Part shown: positions 39,605 to 47,730 of the stretch, piece after piece
Layout of the letters: each line of letters starts with the position of its first letter
Numbering within the stretch: the first letter of the stretch is position 1
Assembly: GCF_016587415.1 (NCBI RefSeq)
Contig: NZ_BNJI01000002.1
Span: forward strand, 2,170,001-2,234,000
Source of the DNA: Ktedonobacter sp. SOSP1-85
Lineage (GTDB): Bacteria; Chloroflexota; Ktedonobacteria; Ktedonobacterales; Ktedonobacteraceae
Length of the DNA: 64,000 bases
Reading direction: 5' to 3'
Program-made: the position numbers and the translations under genes
The notes under the pieces: model-generated
What the model was told of the DNA's origin: nothing
Databases searched by the model: none
What the model saw: only the letters and a program-made list of their open reading frames with translations

Positions 39605-40663
39605 CTACTTCCAGACATCTTTTTGATAGACAATGTCTGCCATGGCCACGAGAATTTTGCGCGTTCCATCAAAGGGATCACGGGCATGGGCGATGCGCAT
39701 ATTATCTAGCATGATGACATCTCCGGCCTGCCATTGGAAGCGTACTGCGATCCGCTCATAGAGTTCGCTAATCTCTGCGACGACCGAGTCCTCGATGCGC
39801 GAGCCATCGCCATAATACACATTGCGCGGCAGGTCCTCCTCGCGGAAGATCGACAGCATGGAGTTACGTACATCTGGGTCCAGGCAGGAGAAATGGTGCA
39901 GTTGAATCTGATTGAAGAACAGCATCTCGCCTGTGCGAGGATGCGGAAGCACCGCTGGGCAGAGCTGACGCGTGGTCAGATGCTTGTTGCTCTTCCATTC
40001 AAAATCGATATCCGCTTTGCGGCAGTATTCCTCGACCTGTTGCTTATCGGACGTTTGAAAGAACTGCTGCCAGCTGACATCCAGGCCATCGATGAAGTTG
40101 CGCACATACATCAACTTCTTCTCAGTCATGCGTTGAATGAGGGCCGGATCTAGCTCTTGATAGGCTTTGCGACAATCAATAATCGGGGTGGCGCCTCTCC
40201 CCTCGGCGGCCTTAACACAGTAGAACATGATCTTCATCGGCCACCGATGCGTATGGGAACTTTCATTGTGAAACAAAATTGATTTATCGGCTGGATAGGG
40301 AGTGGAGTGATAGACTTTGGCGCCTGGATCATCACGCGGAAGATCACCATATTCGTCAAATAGTTCGCCAGTCTCGCTGGCGGCCAGGGCAAACTCTTCA
40401 AATTTCGCGGGCGAGTTAATAGTAAAGTCACGGAATAGGATCGCGCCATATTTGGCAAGCTCGTTCTGGATATACTCGCGATTATTGCCCGCCCAACTCG
40501 CCAGGTTCACGCCACTTGTCGTTGGTTGGACAACCAGGGGCAGGGGTTCTTGCTCGCTCAGGTGGCTGGCCTTTGTCAGATTGAAGTCCGCCAGGTTAAT
40601 CCCTTCGCGTTTTTCGCGAATATTCTTTCGGATGCTATCCTTGAGACTAGGTTTACGTTCCAC
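39605..40663 (-). CDS. Second TauD/SyrP-like Fe(II)/2-oxoglutarate dioxygenase
   Basis: 352 aa from a GTG at 40663 preceded by GGAGGG (8-nt spacing). The frame stays open to a GTG at 40711, but that lies upstream of the likely transcription start (-10 at 40714-40719), so I prefer 40663. TauD/TfdA family: iron ligands in FHNESS and IAHARDPF, with Arg in DGTRK. It is clearly related to the protein at 16000-17052 (shared YPADxSIxxHNE, MLDNMxxAHxRxPF and EEDLPxNxYYGDGSxIE) but well diverged, suggesting different substrates. With two C*-A modules for Asn and Asp in the locus, it probably beta-hydroxylates one of these on the carrier protein. It appears to be the first gene of the NRPS operon. Confidence 0.87.
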   Translation of the reverse strand: MERKPSLKDSIRKNIREKREGINLADFNLTKASHLSEQEPLPLVVQPTTSGVNLASWAGNNREYIQNELAKYGAILFRDFTINSPAKFEEFALAASETGELFDEYGDLPRDDPGAKVYHSTPYPADKSILFHNESSHTHRWPMKIMFYCVKAAEGRGATPIIDCRKAYQELDPALIQRMTEKKLMYVRNFIDGLDVSWQQFFQTSDKQQVEEYCRKADIDFEWKSNKHLTTRQLCPAVLPHPRTGEMLFFNQIQLHHFSCLDPDVRNSMLSIFREEDLPRNVYYGDGSRIEDSVVAEISELYERIAVRFQWQAGDVIMLDNMRIAHARDPFDGTRKILVAMADIVYQKDVWK

Positions 40664-40713
40664 TGCTGAGTCCCTCCATTTCTCCTGCTGTGCGCCATAT
40701 CTCTCAAGCACTT

Positions 40714-40758
40714 ATTATATGAATTTTCCGGCTGAAAGTTAATATCACAAGAATATCA
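40714..40758 (-). promoter_or_regulatory. Promoter and direct-repeat box of the NRPS operon
   Basis: On the minus strand, TATAAT (40719-40714) lies 17 nt from TTAACT (40742-40737). The -35 is embedded in TGATATTAACTTT (40747-40735), which occurs identically in front of the MbtH gene. A second TGATAT lies exactly 11 bp further upstream (40758-40753), giving a tandem direct repeat on one face of the helix. Such repeats usually mark the site of an activator contacting RNA polymerase. Confidence 0.7.
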
Positions 40759-40802
40759 CCTCTTTTATCAGCTGTCGCTTCAACTAGAACGACAGCCTCC
40801 AT

Positions 40803-40832
40803 TGTAGAGGCCATGCTTGCATGGCCTCTACA
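40803..40832. repeat. Perfect 14-bp inverted repeat
   Basis: TGTAGAGGCCATGC and its exact complement are separated by 2 nt (TT). It lies between the stop of the XRE/NB-ARC regulator and the NRPS operon promoter. There is no T-tract on either side, so it is either a hairpin ending the upstream transcript by another route or a member of the intergenic palindrome family also seen at 43972-43989 and 48114-48181 (shared CCATGC core and CTACA edge). Confidence 0.65.
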
Positions 40833-40853
40833 GCTTATCTTTGGTATCAATTA

Positions 40854-42434
40854 TCACTTAATGGGGAGAGTTAAAAGGTCTGCCAACTCTGTCCTATACT
40901 CGCTGCGTGAGGCGATCTTGAGGGCCGCAAGGATGATACTGTATTCTCGTTGAAGCAACTGATCATCCTCTCGATGTCGTGTCACGTAGTTCAGGACATA
41001 ATCAACGAGGCGTCTCTCGGCCTGTGTACAAGCATTCTGGCTCTGAGCGTAATCTGAGATGGAGCGGTGCAGGAGATAGCGATCTTCTTCATTACACTCT
41101 AGCAAGCCTGCATCCACCAGCTGGTCGAGCGTATCCCGGCAAGCGGCGATAACTGCCAGAGCCGCCTCCTCAGAAAATGTGGCGGGCTTGGTAGGAAAGA
41201 CCGAAAGAGCATAGAGCGCCTGTCGAGCAGGCTCATCGAGTAGCAATTCGTTGAGGGCAATCGTCTCGCGTATGCTCATTGGTATCGTGGTAGGCCCGTT
41301 CTGTTGATGGCTAACTACCTGCATCTGGGTGAGCCGCATGCGTTCCTCGGGTAGCTGCATCCGTTTTAATGCACCTTCGAGCCTGCGCCGTTGTCGATGA
41401 CGCATCTGCACCAACAATGTGTTGCCCATTAATGCCAGCGTCAGGGGGAGCCCTCCAGCTGCCTGGACGATTTTCGGAACCACTTCTAACTCTTGTTCAA
41501 CCAGGGCGGGCACTATCTGTTTGAACAACTGCATACTTTCGGCGTTTGTTAATTCAGGCACATGCATGGCTTCTTTGCCGGCGAAGCGCGCCGCGACCTC
41601 TGGGATGCGCGTTGTCAGTAGGTATGCACATTCGGTTCCTCCGATAGTAAAGGGCAGGGCATCTTTGATATTCCAGACATCATCAAGAATCAGCAGCATC
41701 TGTCGCCCTCGTATCGCCTGTTGAAGAATCTGGAACCAGTCATCAACCTGTTGTAGCACCTCCGCTTTTACATGGTTGATGCCCAATAAGGCTCCCCAAC
41801 GCTGTAGCTCGGCAGATACCTCGGGTCGAGGCCCAAGCGTGGTCCAGAGCACTCCATCAGGAAAATGCTCCTGGACCCTGGCGCTGCTCGCGACCTCCAT
41901 TGCCAGCATGGTTTTTCCTACGCCGGGTAGTCCATTGATGCCAATAAAACTTCCATGGTTTTCGGAGCAGAGGTCGTGTATGATCTGCTCCAGAAGATGG
42001 TCCCGGCCAATCAGCGGTGGATCGCCGGGTTGTCGCACAGGGATCGCATGATCAATGATCTGTTTCTGCGCCCCGTCAGGCACCAGCGTGGGCGTAGATC
42101 TGTAGAGCCCGAGATCCTTATATCCTTTGCCAAAGATGGCACTCAATTTCTCTCGATAGATTGGACCTGGATAGGTCGTGCCATTTTCCCAGCGGCTAAT
42201 CATAAAAGATTGTGGAACATCTATGAGATCGGCTAACTCTTTCTGGGTCCATCCTCGCTCTTGGCGCGCTTTACGTAGAAGTGTATTGGGTAATGACTCA
42301 GCAGCTTTTTTGACGGACAAACTAGCAACCTGCCTTCCTGCTTTCTTTGCATCTTCTGGATTGTCTTCTCTTGCTGAATGACTAGCGTTCCAACCATGTT
42401 CCAAGTCGCAGCTCACGCGCGTGATGGTAGACAC
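40854..42434 (-). CDS. XRE-type HTH / NB-ARC (STAND) transcriptional regulator
   Basis: Up to 526 aa. A Cro/C1-type helix-turn-helix (about 51-105: LLRKARQERGWTQKELADLI then RWENG) is followed by an NB-ARC ATPase with P-loop GLPGVGKT (168-175), Walker B MLLILDDVW (about 244-252), GGLPLTLALMG and a winged-helix part. No TPR or WD repeats follow, so the sensor part is short compared with most STAND regulators. The start is uncertain: the GTG at 42434 overlaps the SbnB-like gene by 53 nt and implies coupling; in-frame TTG or GTG codons up to about residue 40 are alternatives. Its place inside the cluster suggests it controls the locus in an ATP-dependent way; the signal is unknown. Confidence 0.85.
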   Translation of the reverse strand: MSTITRVSCDLEHGWNASHSAREDNPEDAKKAGRQVASLSVKKAAESLPNTLLRKARQERGWTQKELADLIDVPQSFMISRWENGTTYPGPIYREKLSAIFGKGYKDLGLYRSTPTLVPDGAQKQIIDHAIPVRQPGDPPLIGRDHLLEQIIHDLCSENHGSFIGINGLPGVGKTMLAMEVASSARVQEHFPDGVLWTTLGPRPEVSAELQRWGALLGINHVKAEVLQQVDDWFQILQQAIRGRQMLLILDDVWNIKDALPFTIGGTECAYLLTTRIPEVAARFAGKEAMHVPELTNAESMQLFKQIVPALVEQELEVVPKIVQAAGGLPLTLALMGNTLLVQMRHRQRRRLEGALKRMQLPEERMRLTQMQVVSHQQNGPTTIPMSIRETIALNELLLDEPARQALYALSVFPTKPATFSEEAALAVIAACRDTLDQLVDAGLLECNEEDRYLLHRSISDYAQSQNACTQAERRLVDYVLNYVTRHREDDQLLQREYSIILAALKIASRSEYRTELADLLTLPIK

Positions 42435-43440
42435 TGGTCGCTATTGCCACATCTTCAAGAGCGAGTCCGAAGGGGTTGACAAGGATGATGTCGTCAATGC
42501 TGCGGCGCCCCTCTCTGGTTCCAGTAATGACGTCGCCTAACTGAGCATCAATACGACGATATGACTGCTGCTGAGTACTCATTGCCTCATCTGGTCCAAG
42601 TACCTGCCCGGCCCGGTACATGCGACCTATAAGTCGCCGCGGATCGCTTTTCACCAACATCCAGTCATCAACGATCACGCTGTCCGCCTTGAGCACGACC
42701 TCAGGCAAAACATCGTCCAGTGATACATTCACCAGAATGGCTCCTGGTTGTAGCCAGGCGAATGGAATGTAGCCTTCAGTTGTGGTTGTCAAGGGGATGA
42801 TGAGTTGAGCCTGGCGCACCACTTCTTCTGGCGAACGCAGAATGCGCAGTTCTATCGCATTCTGCTCCAGCATTGGTGTGAGGCTGGCTTGAAGGGCCTG
42901 GCTTCTCTCCTCGGAGAGATCAAATAGCAAGACCTGCCGCAAGTGAGGATAACGGCGCTGACGCTCTTTGAGCAGTAAGGCTATATGGGCCTGAGCCTGC
43001 ACGCCTGCACCAATGATCCCTACCCGCTCTATTTCTGGCCCCTTCAGCTCCTGGGATGCCAGTAGAGAAACGCTGGCAGTGCGCAGGCTTGAGATGTATG
43101 CGCCCTCCATGATGCAGTATGGACGCCCGGTTGTGGGATGATGCAGAAGTGTAAGGCCACTTGCTCGCGGATAGCCATGTTTGTAATTATTGATGTTGCC
43201 GTTGATGATTTTTGTGCCGACACTATTAATTGTTCCTCCTACATAGCCTGGCATATTTAAACTGCGTACATGTTCACCGAGACTGTTCTGCCAACCCAGG
43301 TAGGACTCATCCGGCAGGATCGTCTGTTCGGCTCCATGTAAGCGGAAAACCTCGCGCAAAATATCGATGCTATCAAGTACCTGACAACTCTGTTCTACCT
43401 CTCGTCGATTAAGGTAGAGCAAACGGTCATTCTCGTCCAT
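42382..43440 (-). CDS. sbnB: SbnB-like ornithine cyclodeaminase/mu-crystallin family dehydrogenase (2,3-diaminopropionate synthesis)
   Basis: 352 aa; SbnB of staphyloferrin B synthesis has a similar length. Rossmann motif VGIIGAGVQAQAHIALL, substrate region GTKIINGNINN...GYPRASGLTLLHHPTTGRPYCIMEGAYISSLRTA, and DDW in the C-terminal half are typical of the family. SbnB oxidises N-(2-amino-2-carboxyethyl)-L-glutamate with NAD to release L-2,3-diaminopropionate, 2-oxoglutarate and ammonia. The partner SbnA-like gene is in the divergent plus-strand operon at 50542-51528, which makes the specific SbnB assignment much stronger than plain ornithine cyclodeaminase. ATG at 43440 is preceded by GAGAGGGG. 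The downstream regulator overlaps its 3' end. Confidence 0.85.
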   Translation of the reverse strand: MDENDRLLYLNRREVEQSCQVLDSIDILREVFRLHGAEQTILPDESYLGWQNSLGEHVRSLNMPGYVGGTINSVGTKIINGNINNYKHGYPRASGLTLLHHPTTGRPYCIMEGAYISSLRTASVSLLASQELKGPEIERVGIIGAGVQAQAHIALLLKERQRRYPHLRQVLLFDLSEERSQALQASLTPMLEQNAIELRILRSPEEVVRQAQLIIPLTTTTEGYIPFAWLQPGAILVNVSLDDVLPEVVLKADSVIVDDWMLVKSDPRRLIGRMYRAGQVLGPDEAMSTQQQSYRRIDAQLGDVITGTREGRRSIDDIILVNPFGLALEDVAIATSVYHHARELRLGTWLER

Positions 43441-43650
43441 GAGATCATTACCCCTCTCTGTGTATTGATGCTAAGGCCCTGTTTTTTTGCAGCTCTTCTG
43501 CTCTTGATTCTTGTAAAACCTTTCATCATAAAATTGTTTGAAAAGCCGCTTGAATCACTATTAGCATTTAAGAACCTTTGAGCAGAAATGTGAAACTATT
43601 AATTTAATTACCCGAGCCTATCGAGTCTCGCCAAAACCAAGTATACCCGG

Positions 43651-43679
43651 CAAAATTCACAACATAGCTATGAATTTTG
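43651..43679. promoter_or_regulatory. Candidate operator: nested palindrome
   Basis: CAAAATTCA and TGAATTTTG (9-bp perfect arms, 11-nt spacer) enclose a second palindrome CATAGCTATG at 43663-43672. The roughly two-turn arm spacing suits a dimeric DNA-binding protein. It sits roughly in the middle of the divergent region. Confidence 0.45.
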
Positions 43680-43971
43680 TGGACTATCTAACACTTGATT
43701 GATTGCTCAATAATGTATAATATCGAAGTAACGCGTAATACAATTACAATAGAAAAATATTGCCATTCCTACTATAAAATTCAAATAGAGCTTTTACGCA
43801 AAAAGCTCTAGCACCTTTTCGCATTCACCTCCTTACCATGCACAATGCTCAGTCGTCTGTTCAACAACTTGAGGGGAGAGAGAAGTCAGGTGGATTGTAG
43901 GGGAAGAGCTTGCTCTGCCTCCGAGCGGAGCGACCTTCTCGCGCAGAGTTATCGGCCTGCGGGCCGGGCGA

Positions 43972-43989
43972 GTCCATGCCAGCATGGAC
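43972..43989. repeat. REP-like hairpin
   Basis: GTCCATGC / GCATGGAC, 8-bp perfect stem with a 2-nt loop, followed by CCTACA. The first 11 bases recur at 48162-48172, and the CCATGC core recurs at 40803-40832. Confidence 0.55.
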
Positions 43990-44142
43990 CCTACATATTC
44001 TGTGTGCTTCCTTTCTCACCTGGACTTTGTAAACAAACCGCTCAGTAACGACTCCACTTATCCTTTGGTATAGTGATCTTTGCATCTGTGACGTTGCACA
44101 GGACATGAGCTATGGTGGTGAGAAGTTCCAGTTTAGACACGT

Positions 44143-46836
44143 ATGAAAGGATTCATGCACATGGCAACATTTCTTCCCATGAGCTTTGGGGAGGCGCTTA
44201 AAGCCGCACGAAAACGCAAACGTTTGACACAAAAACAACTGGCCCAATTGCTTGGGATGCACTATAATACTATTTCTGCATGGGAGCTGGGGACTTACCT
44301 GCCCGAGACCCGTGGATTAGTCCTGGAGTTAGCTCGCCACCTGGAATTGGATGAACAGGGAACTCGCCACCTGCTGGAAGCCAGCCTGACCGCGGTCTCT
44401 CCCCGTTGGAATATTCCCTATCAGCGCAATCCCTTTTTCACTGGCCGCGAGATTCTTCTGGAGCAACTGCATGCCGCTTTCCAGCGTGAAGGCGACGATC
44501 CACTCAAACACTCGTGTGCCTTAATTGGCTTGGGTGGCGTGGGCAAAACCCAGACCGCCATCGAATATGCCTATCGCTATGCCAATGAATACTCCGTCAT
44601 CTCCTGGGTGAGCGCCCAGACTCATGAAAGCCTTGTCTCCAGCTTTGTGGTCCTCGCCGAACTACTAAATTTGCCGGAGAGGCGAGAACAGGACCAGAAT
44701 CGCATTGTTGCCGCCACCTTCCAATGGCTCAATAACCATGATCAATGGCTGCTGATTTTTGACAATGTTGAAAACATTGCGCTGGTGAAACGCTTCATCC
44801 CCACAACTATGCGCGGTTCCTTGCTCTTCACATCCCGCCGACAGGCTCTTGGAGTTACCGCCCAGGTGCTATACCTGGAACCTATGGACTCGGAGGAGGG
44901 GATCCAGTTCTTGCTTCGTCGTGCCAGGCTCCTCGATACAAGCAAAACACAAGAGTCTCTCCCTGAAGAGGAGAAGGCCATAGCTCAAGACATCATCTCT
45001 GCCATGGGAGGGCTTCCCCTGGCTCTCGATCAAGCTGGCTCTTACATTGAGGCCACGCATTGCACCCTCTCTGACTACTTTTATCTACATCAAGCATCAC
45101 AGCTGGACCTGCTTGACGAGCGAGAGACTCATGACGATCACCCCATGTCTGTTGTCAGAACCTTCACGCTGATCTTCAAACAACTTGAGCAACATAATGC
45201 CCAGGCAGCCGAGATGCTTACAGTCTGCGCCTTTCTTGCCCCCGAAGCCATTCCCGAAAGCTTTTTTAGCGCGGGTGCGCCCTATCTGGGGCCGACCTTT
45301 GAGAAGCTGGCCAGCGAACCTATTGTCTTCCATTCTGCCATCCGGGCTTTGCTGATGTTTTCTCTGCTTCAGCGCAATAATGAGACTCATACAGTGACCA
45401 TTCATCGCCTGGTACAGGCTGTGCTGAAAGGCACGCTCTCAAAAGTGACACAGCGGATCTGGGCCACACGTGTTGTCCACACCATGAGCAAGCTCTTCCC
45501 CTCAAGCGAATTGACTGAAGCTGATTACTGGCAAAACTGTGAACGGCTCTTACCTCACGCGCTGGTGTGTATTGAGTTTAGCGAGCAATGGAGTGACAAC
45601 GATGCGCTCAGTGTTACCTCTTTGATGAATCATGTTGCAGCCTATCTCCTGGAGCGCGCCCGCTATAGCGAGGCGGAGCCCCTCTTCCAGAAGGTCTTGC
45701 GCATTGGTGAGCAAGTATTGGGGAGCGAGCATCCCCATATTATGGCCGAAGCCTTTCATGGGTTAGCTGGTCTCTCCGCCCGACAGAGCAAGTATGAGCA
45801 GGCGGAACAGCTCTTCCAGCGTGCCCTGCGTATCCGCGAACATCTGTTGGGAGCTGACCACCCGCTTGTGGCGTCTTCCCTCAATGGGTTGGCTTTACTC
45901 TACTACCGACAGAGCAAGTATGAGCAGGCGGAACAGCTCTTTCAACGTGCCATACGTATTCACGAACAGTTTCTAGGAGCCGAACATCCTCTTATTGCGA
46001 ACTCCCTCAACGGGCTGGCCGTCCTCTATGGAGATCAGGGGCGATATGAATTGTCTGAGCTACTCTACCTACGTGCCCTGCATATCCGCGAAAAGCTTCT
46101 CGGGGCTGAGCATCCCCAGGTCGCGACCCTCCTCAACAACATAGCCATGGACTACTATGAGCAGGGAAAGTATGAACAGGCGGAGTCTCTCTTCCAGCGA
46201 GCGTTGCATATCTGGCAACGTGAGTTAGGCTCTGAGCATCCCCGTGTGGCCTATCCCCTGCTTAACCTGGCCAATCTCTATCGCGATCAGGGAAAGTATG
46301 AACAGGCGGAGCCGCTCTTCCAGCGTGCGCTACATATCTGGGAACAAGGGATGGGAAGCGAACATTTTCTGGTTGCCGATGTTTTGCATGGGCTGAGCGT
46401 TCTTTACAGAGAGCAAGGGAAATTGCAGCTAGCAGAGCCACTCGCACTGCGTACCTTGAAGATCAGGCAAGAGGTCCTGGGGATGCAGCATCTCTATGTC
46501 GCGGTAGCACTGACCAACTTGGCGGCGCTCTACACTGAGCAGGAGAAGTATCAGCAGGCCGGGCCTTTATTTCTACAAGCCGCCCAGATTCGCGAACAAG
46601 CCTCAAGTCAGCAGCATCCCGAGAACGCAGATGCCCTGTATGAACAGGCGTACTTCTACCAGCGCCAACAGCAGTTGACCCGGGCACTTCCTCTTTATCA
46701 ACAAGCCCTGTCCATTTATGTACAGGTATTAGGCTCCCAGCATCCCAAAACGAAAAAAACACGCCACATTTGTATCCAACTCCTACACGAACTAAAACTT
46801 ACCGAAGAAGCCATAGCCCTGGAAGCACAGGCATAG
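44143..46836 (+). CDS. XRE-HTH / NB-ARC / TPR regulator
   Basis: 897 aa from the first ATG; ATGs at codons 5, 7 and 13 are also possible starts. Helix-turn-helix about 17-70 (LKAARKRKRLTQKQLAQLLGMH, then ISAWELG), NB-ARC ATPase from about 95 (P-loop GLGGVGKT 129-136, QWLLIFDNVE Walker B, GGLPLALDQAG), then from about 515 a run of eight or nine 42-residue kinesin-light-chain-type TPRs (recurring YEQAEQLFQRALRIRE...LGAEHP). This is the STAND class: ATP-driven oligomeric switches with a TPR sensor. It is transcribed away from the SbnB side and lies 226 bp before the MbtH operon, so it is a plausible activator of one or both arms. The ligand is unknown. Confidence 0.9.
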   Translation: MKGFMHMATFLPMSFGEALKAARKRKRLTQKQLAQLLGMHYNTISAWELGTYLPETRGLVLELARHLELDEQGTRHLLEASLTAVSPRWNIPYQRNPFFTGREILLEQLHAAFQREGDDPLKHSCALIGLGGVGKTQTAIEYAYRYANEYSVISWVSAQTHESLVSSFVVLAELLNLPERREQDQNRIVAATFQWLNNHDQWLLIFDNVENIALVKRFIPTTMRGSLLFTSRRQALGVTAQVLYLEPMDSEEGIQFLLRRARLLDTSKTQESLPEEEKAIAQDIISAMGGLPLALDQAGSYIEATHCTLSDYFYLHQASQLDLLDERETHDDHPMSVVRTFTLIFKQLEQHNAQAAEMLTVCAFLAPEAIPESFFSAGAPYLGPTFEKLASEPIVFHSAIRALLMFSLLQRNNETHTVTIHRLVQAVLKGTLSKVTQRIWATRVVHTMSKLFPSSELTEADYWQNCERLLPHALVCIEFSEQWSDNDALSVTSLMNHVAAYLLERARYSEAEPLFQKVLRIGEQVLGSEHPHIMAEAFHGLAGLSARQSKYEQAEQLFQRALRIREHLLGADHPLVASSLNGLALLYYRQSKYEQAEQLFQRAIRIHEQFLGAEHPLIANSLNGLAVLYGDQGRYELSELLYLRALHIREKLLGAEHPQVATLLNNIAMDYYEQGKYEQAESLFQRALHIWQRELGSEHPRVAYPLLNLANLYRDQGKYEQAEPLFQRALHIWEQGMGSEHFLVADVLHGLSVLYREQGKLQLAEPLALRTLKIRQEVLGMQHLYVAVALTNLAALYTEQEKYQQAGPLFLQAAQIREQASSQQHPENADALYEQAYFYQRQQQLTRALPLYQQALSIYVQVLGSQHPKTKKTRHICIQLLHELKLTEEAIALEAQA

Positions 46837-46859
46837 TGCGCTCAGTGATGCCTGTAGTA

Positions 46860-46926
46860 TTGGAGTATATGCTATGTTTAGAGAATTCAGGCATGCTGGG
46901 TCTTCCAAACATGTTATATACTCCAA
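46860..46926. promoter_or_regulatory. 11-bp inverted repeat upstream of the MbtH promoter
   Basis: TTGGAGTATAT (46860-46870) and ATATACTCCAA (46916-46926) are perfect inverted copies 45 bp apart, between the regulator stop and the promoter of the MbtH operon. They could be paired regulator sites with DNA looping, or the stem of a termination structure for the upstream gene; there is no T-tract. Confidence 0.45.
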
Positions 46927-46940
46927 CTTATCATTCACCA

Positions 46941-46996
46941 TGATATATGCATTGATATCAGCATGATATTAACTTTGGCATGCATATCCATATAAT
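46941..46996 (+). promoter_or_regulatory. Promoter and direct-repeat box of the MbtH operon
   Basis: TTAACT (46969-46974), 16-nt spacer, then TATAAT (46991-46996). The -35 overlaps TGATATTAACTTT (46964-46976), identical to the box in front of the NRPS operon. Two further TGATAT copies lie upstream at 46953 and 46941, spaced 11 and 12 bp. The inferred leader before the MbtH ATG is about 60 nt. Confidence 0.7.
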
Positions 46997-47062
46997 GGGA
47001 ATTGCATATACAAAAAGCAATTACTTAGTTCCTCTCCTGATGAGAAGAAAGGAAAGAGAACC

Positions 47063-47290
47063 ATGGCTAGAGATGATGAGGAAGACAAGACTATATACAA
47101 GGTTGTTATCAACCACGAGGAACAATATTCGATCTGGGCTGCTGACCGCGAAAACCCCCTCGGCTGGCGTGATGTTGGTAAAAGTGGACTCAAGTCCGAA
47201 TGTCTCGCCTACATCAAAGAGGTCTGGACTGATATGCGCCCTCTGAGCCTGCGTAAGCAGATGGAGGCACAGGTGCAGAATCAGGCGTGA
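47063..47290 (+). CDS. MbtH-like protein
   Basis: 75 aa, the usual family length. The diagnostic residues are all present: NHEEQYSIW, PLGWRDVGKSG, CLAYIKEVWTDMRPLSLR. MbtH-like proteins bind A domains of NRPSs and support their folding and activity; with at least eight complete or partial A domains encoded in the window this one is probably needed by several of them. First gene of the plus-strand biosynthetic operon; a purine-rich GAAAGGAAAGAG precedes the ATG. Confidence 0.96.
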   Translation: MARDDEEDKTIYKVVINHEEQYSIWAADRENPLGWRDVGKSGLKSECLAYIKEVWTDMRPLSLRKQMEAQVQNQA

Positions 47291-47379
47291 AGCCCGGGCA
47301 TAGGTGCCTGATAAATCTTCTCTTCTTTACTTAAGAAAGAGATCACTTAGCCTATTGAATATGCAGAGGAGACGATGGC

Positions 47380-47700
47380 ATGCGCAAATATTGCAAAGCA
47401 TACTATTTAAAAGATCTGAGACAATTCACTGACTGGACAGAGAAGCAAGACGCATCTGAAACAGCCCTCTCAGACGAAACTGTCGTGTATCTCTGGGATG
47501 ATTTTACCGTCGTGAAGAGCCCGGTTATTCCTGACAAAGGCCTGATATTTGACGCTGTCACACCCGAATGGCAGGCTTTCTGCAAAGAAACCTTAGCCTT
47601 TGAGATTCCTGAAGACCTGCGCTACGCGTACCAACAGGCCGACGACCAGAAAACTTCTTCTGAGAGTGCTGCTGGCGAGCAGAGCACGGTGTCGGTGTAA
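47380..47700 (+). CDS. Small protein of unknown function, NRPS-operon member
   Basis: 106 aa; I do not recognise a family. It is acidic (runs of D and E), has no signal peptide or membrane segment, and contains YLWDDFTVVKSPVIPDKG and TPEWQAFCKETLAFEIPEDL, which read like a compact alpha/beta fold; the last 20 residues are low complexity (Ser, Glu, Ala). AGAGGAGA stands about 8 nt before the ATG. It lies 89 nt after MbtH and 30 nt before the next gene, so it is surely cotranscribed. A role linked to peptide assembly or tailoring is inferred from position only. Confidence 0.75.
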   Translation: MRKYCKAYYLKDLRQFTDWTEKQDASETALSDETVVYLWDDFTVVKSPVIPDKGLIFDAVTPEWQAFCKETLAFEIPEDLRYAYQQADDQKTSSESAAGEQSTVSV

Positions 47701-47730
47701 GGCTACAGGGAACAGAAAGGAGCTGCCTTT

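Larger units (their letters stand above)
43441..44142. promoter_or_regulatory. Divergent intergenic region between the two arms of the cluster
   Basis: About 700 bp without a credible gene; markedly AT-rich at 43540-43830. It should hold the promoters of the SbnB-like gene (leftward) and the NB-ARC/TPR regulator (rightward). I see a nested palindrome at 43651-43679 and a REP-like hairpin at 43972-43989, but not the TGATATTAACTTT box found at the other two promoters. Confidence 0.6.

Noticed and set aside
40664..40711. Upstream GTG start for the second dioxygenase (368 aa)
   Set aside because: It lies between the -10 box and the probable transcription start, has no ribosome binding site, and the GTG at 40663 has GGAGGG at good spacing.
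43841..44106. Short frames in the divergent intergenic region
   Set aside because: They run through hairpins and have no ribosome binding site or recognisable sequence.
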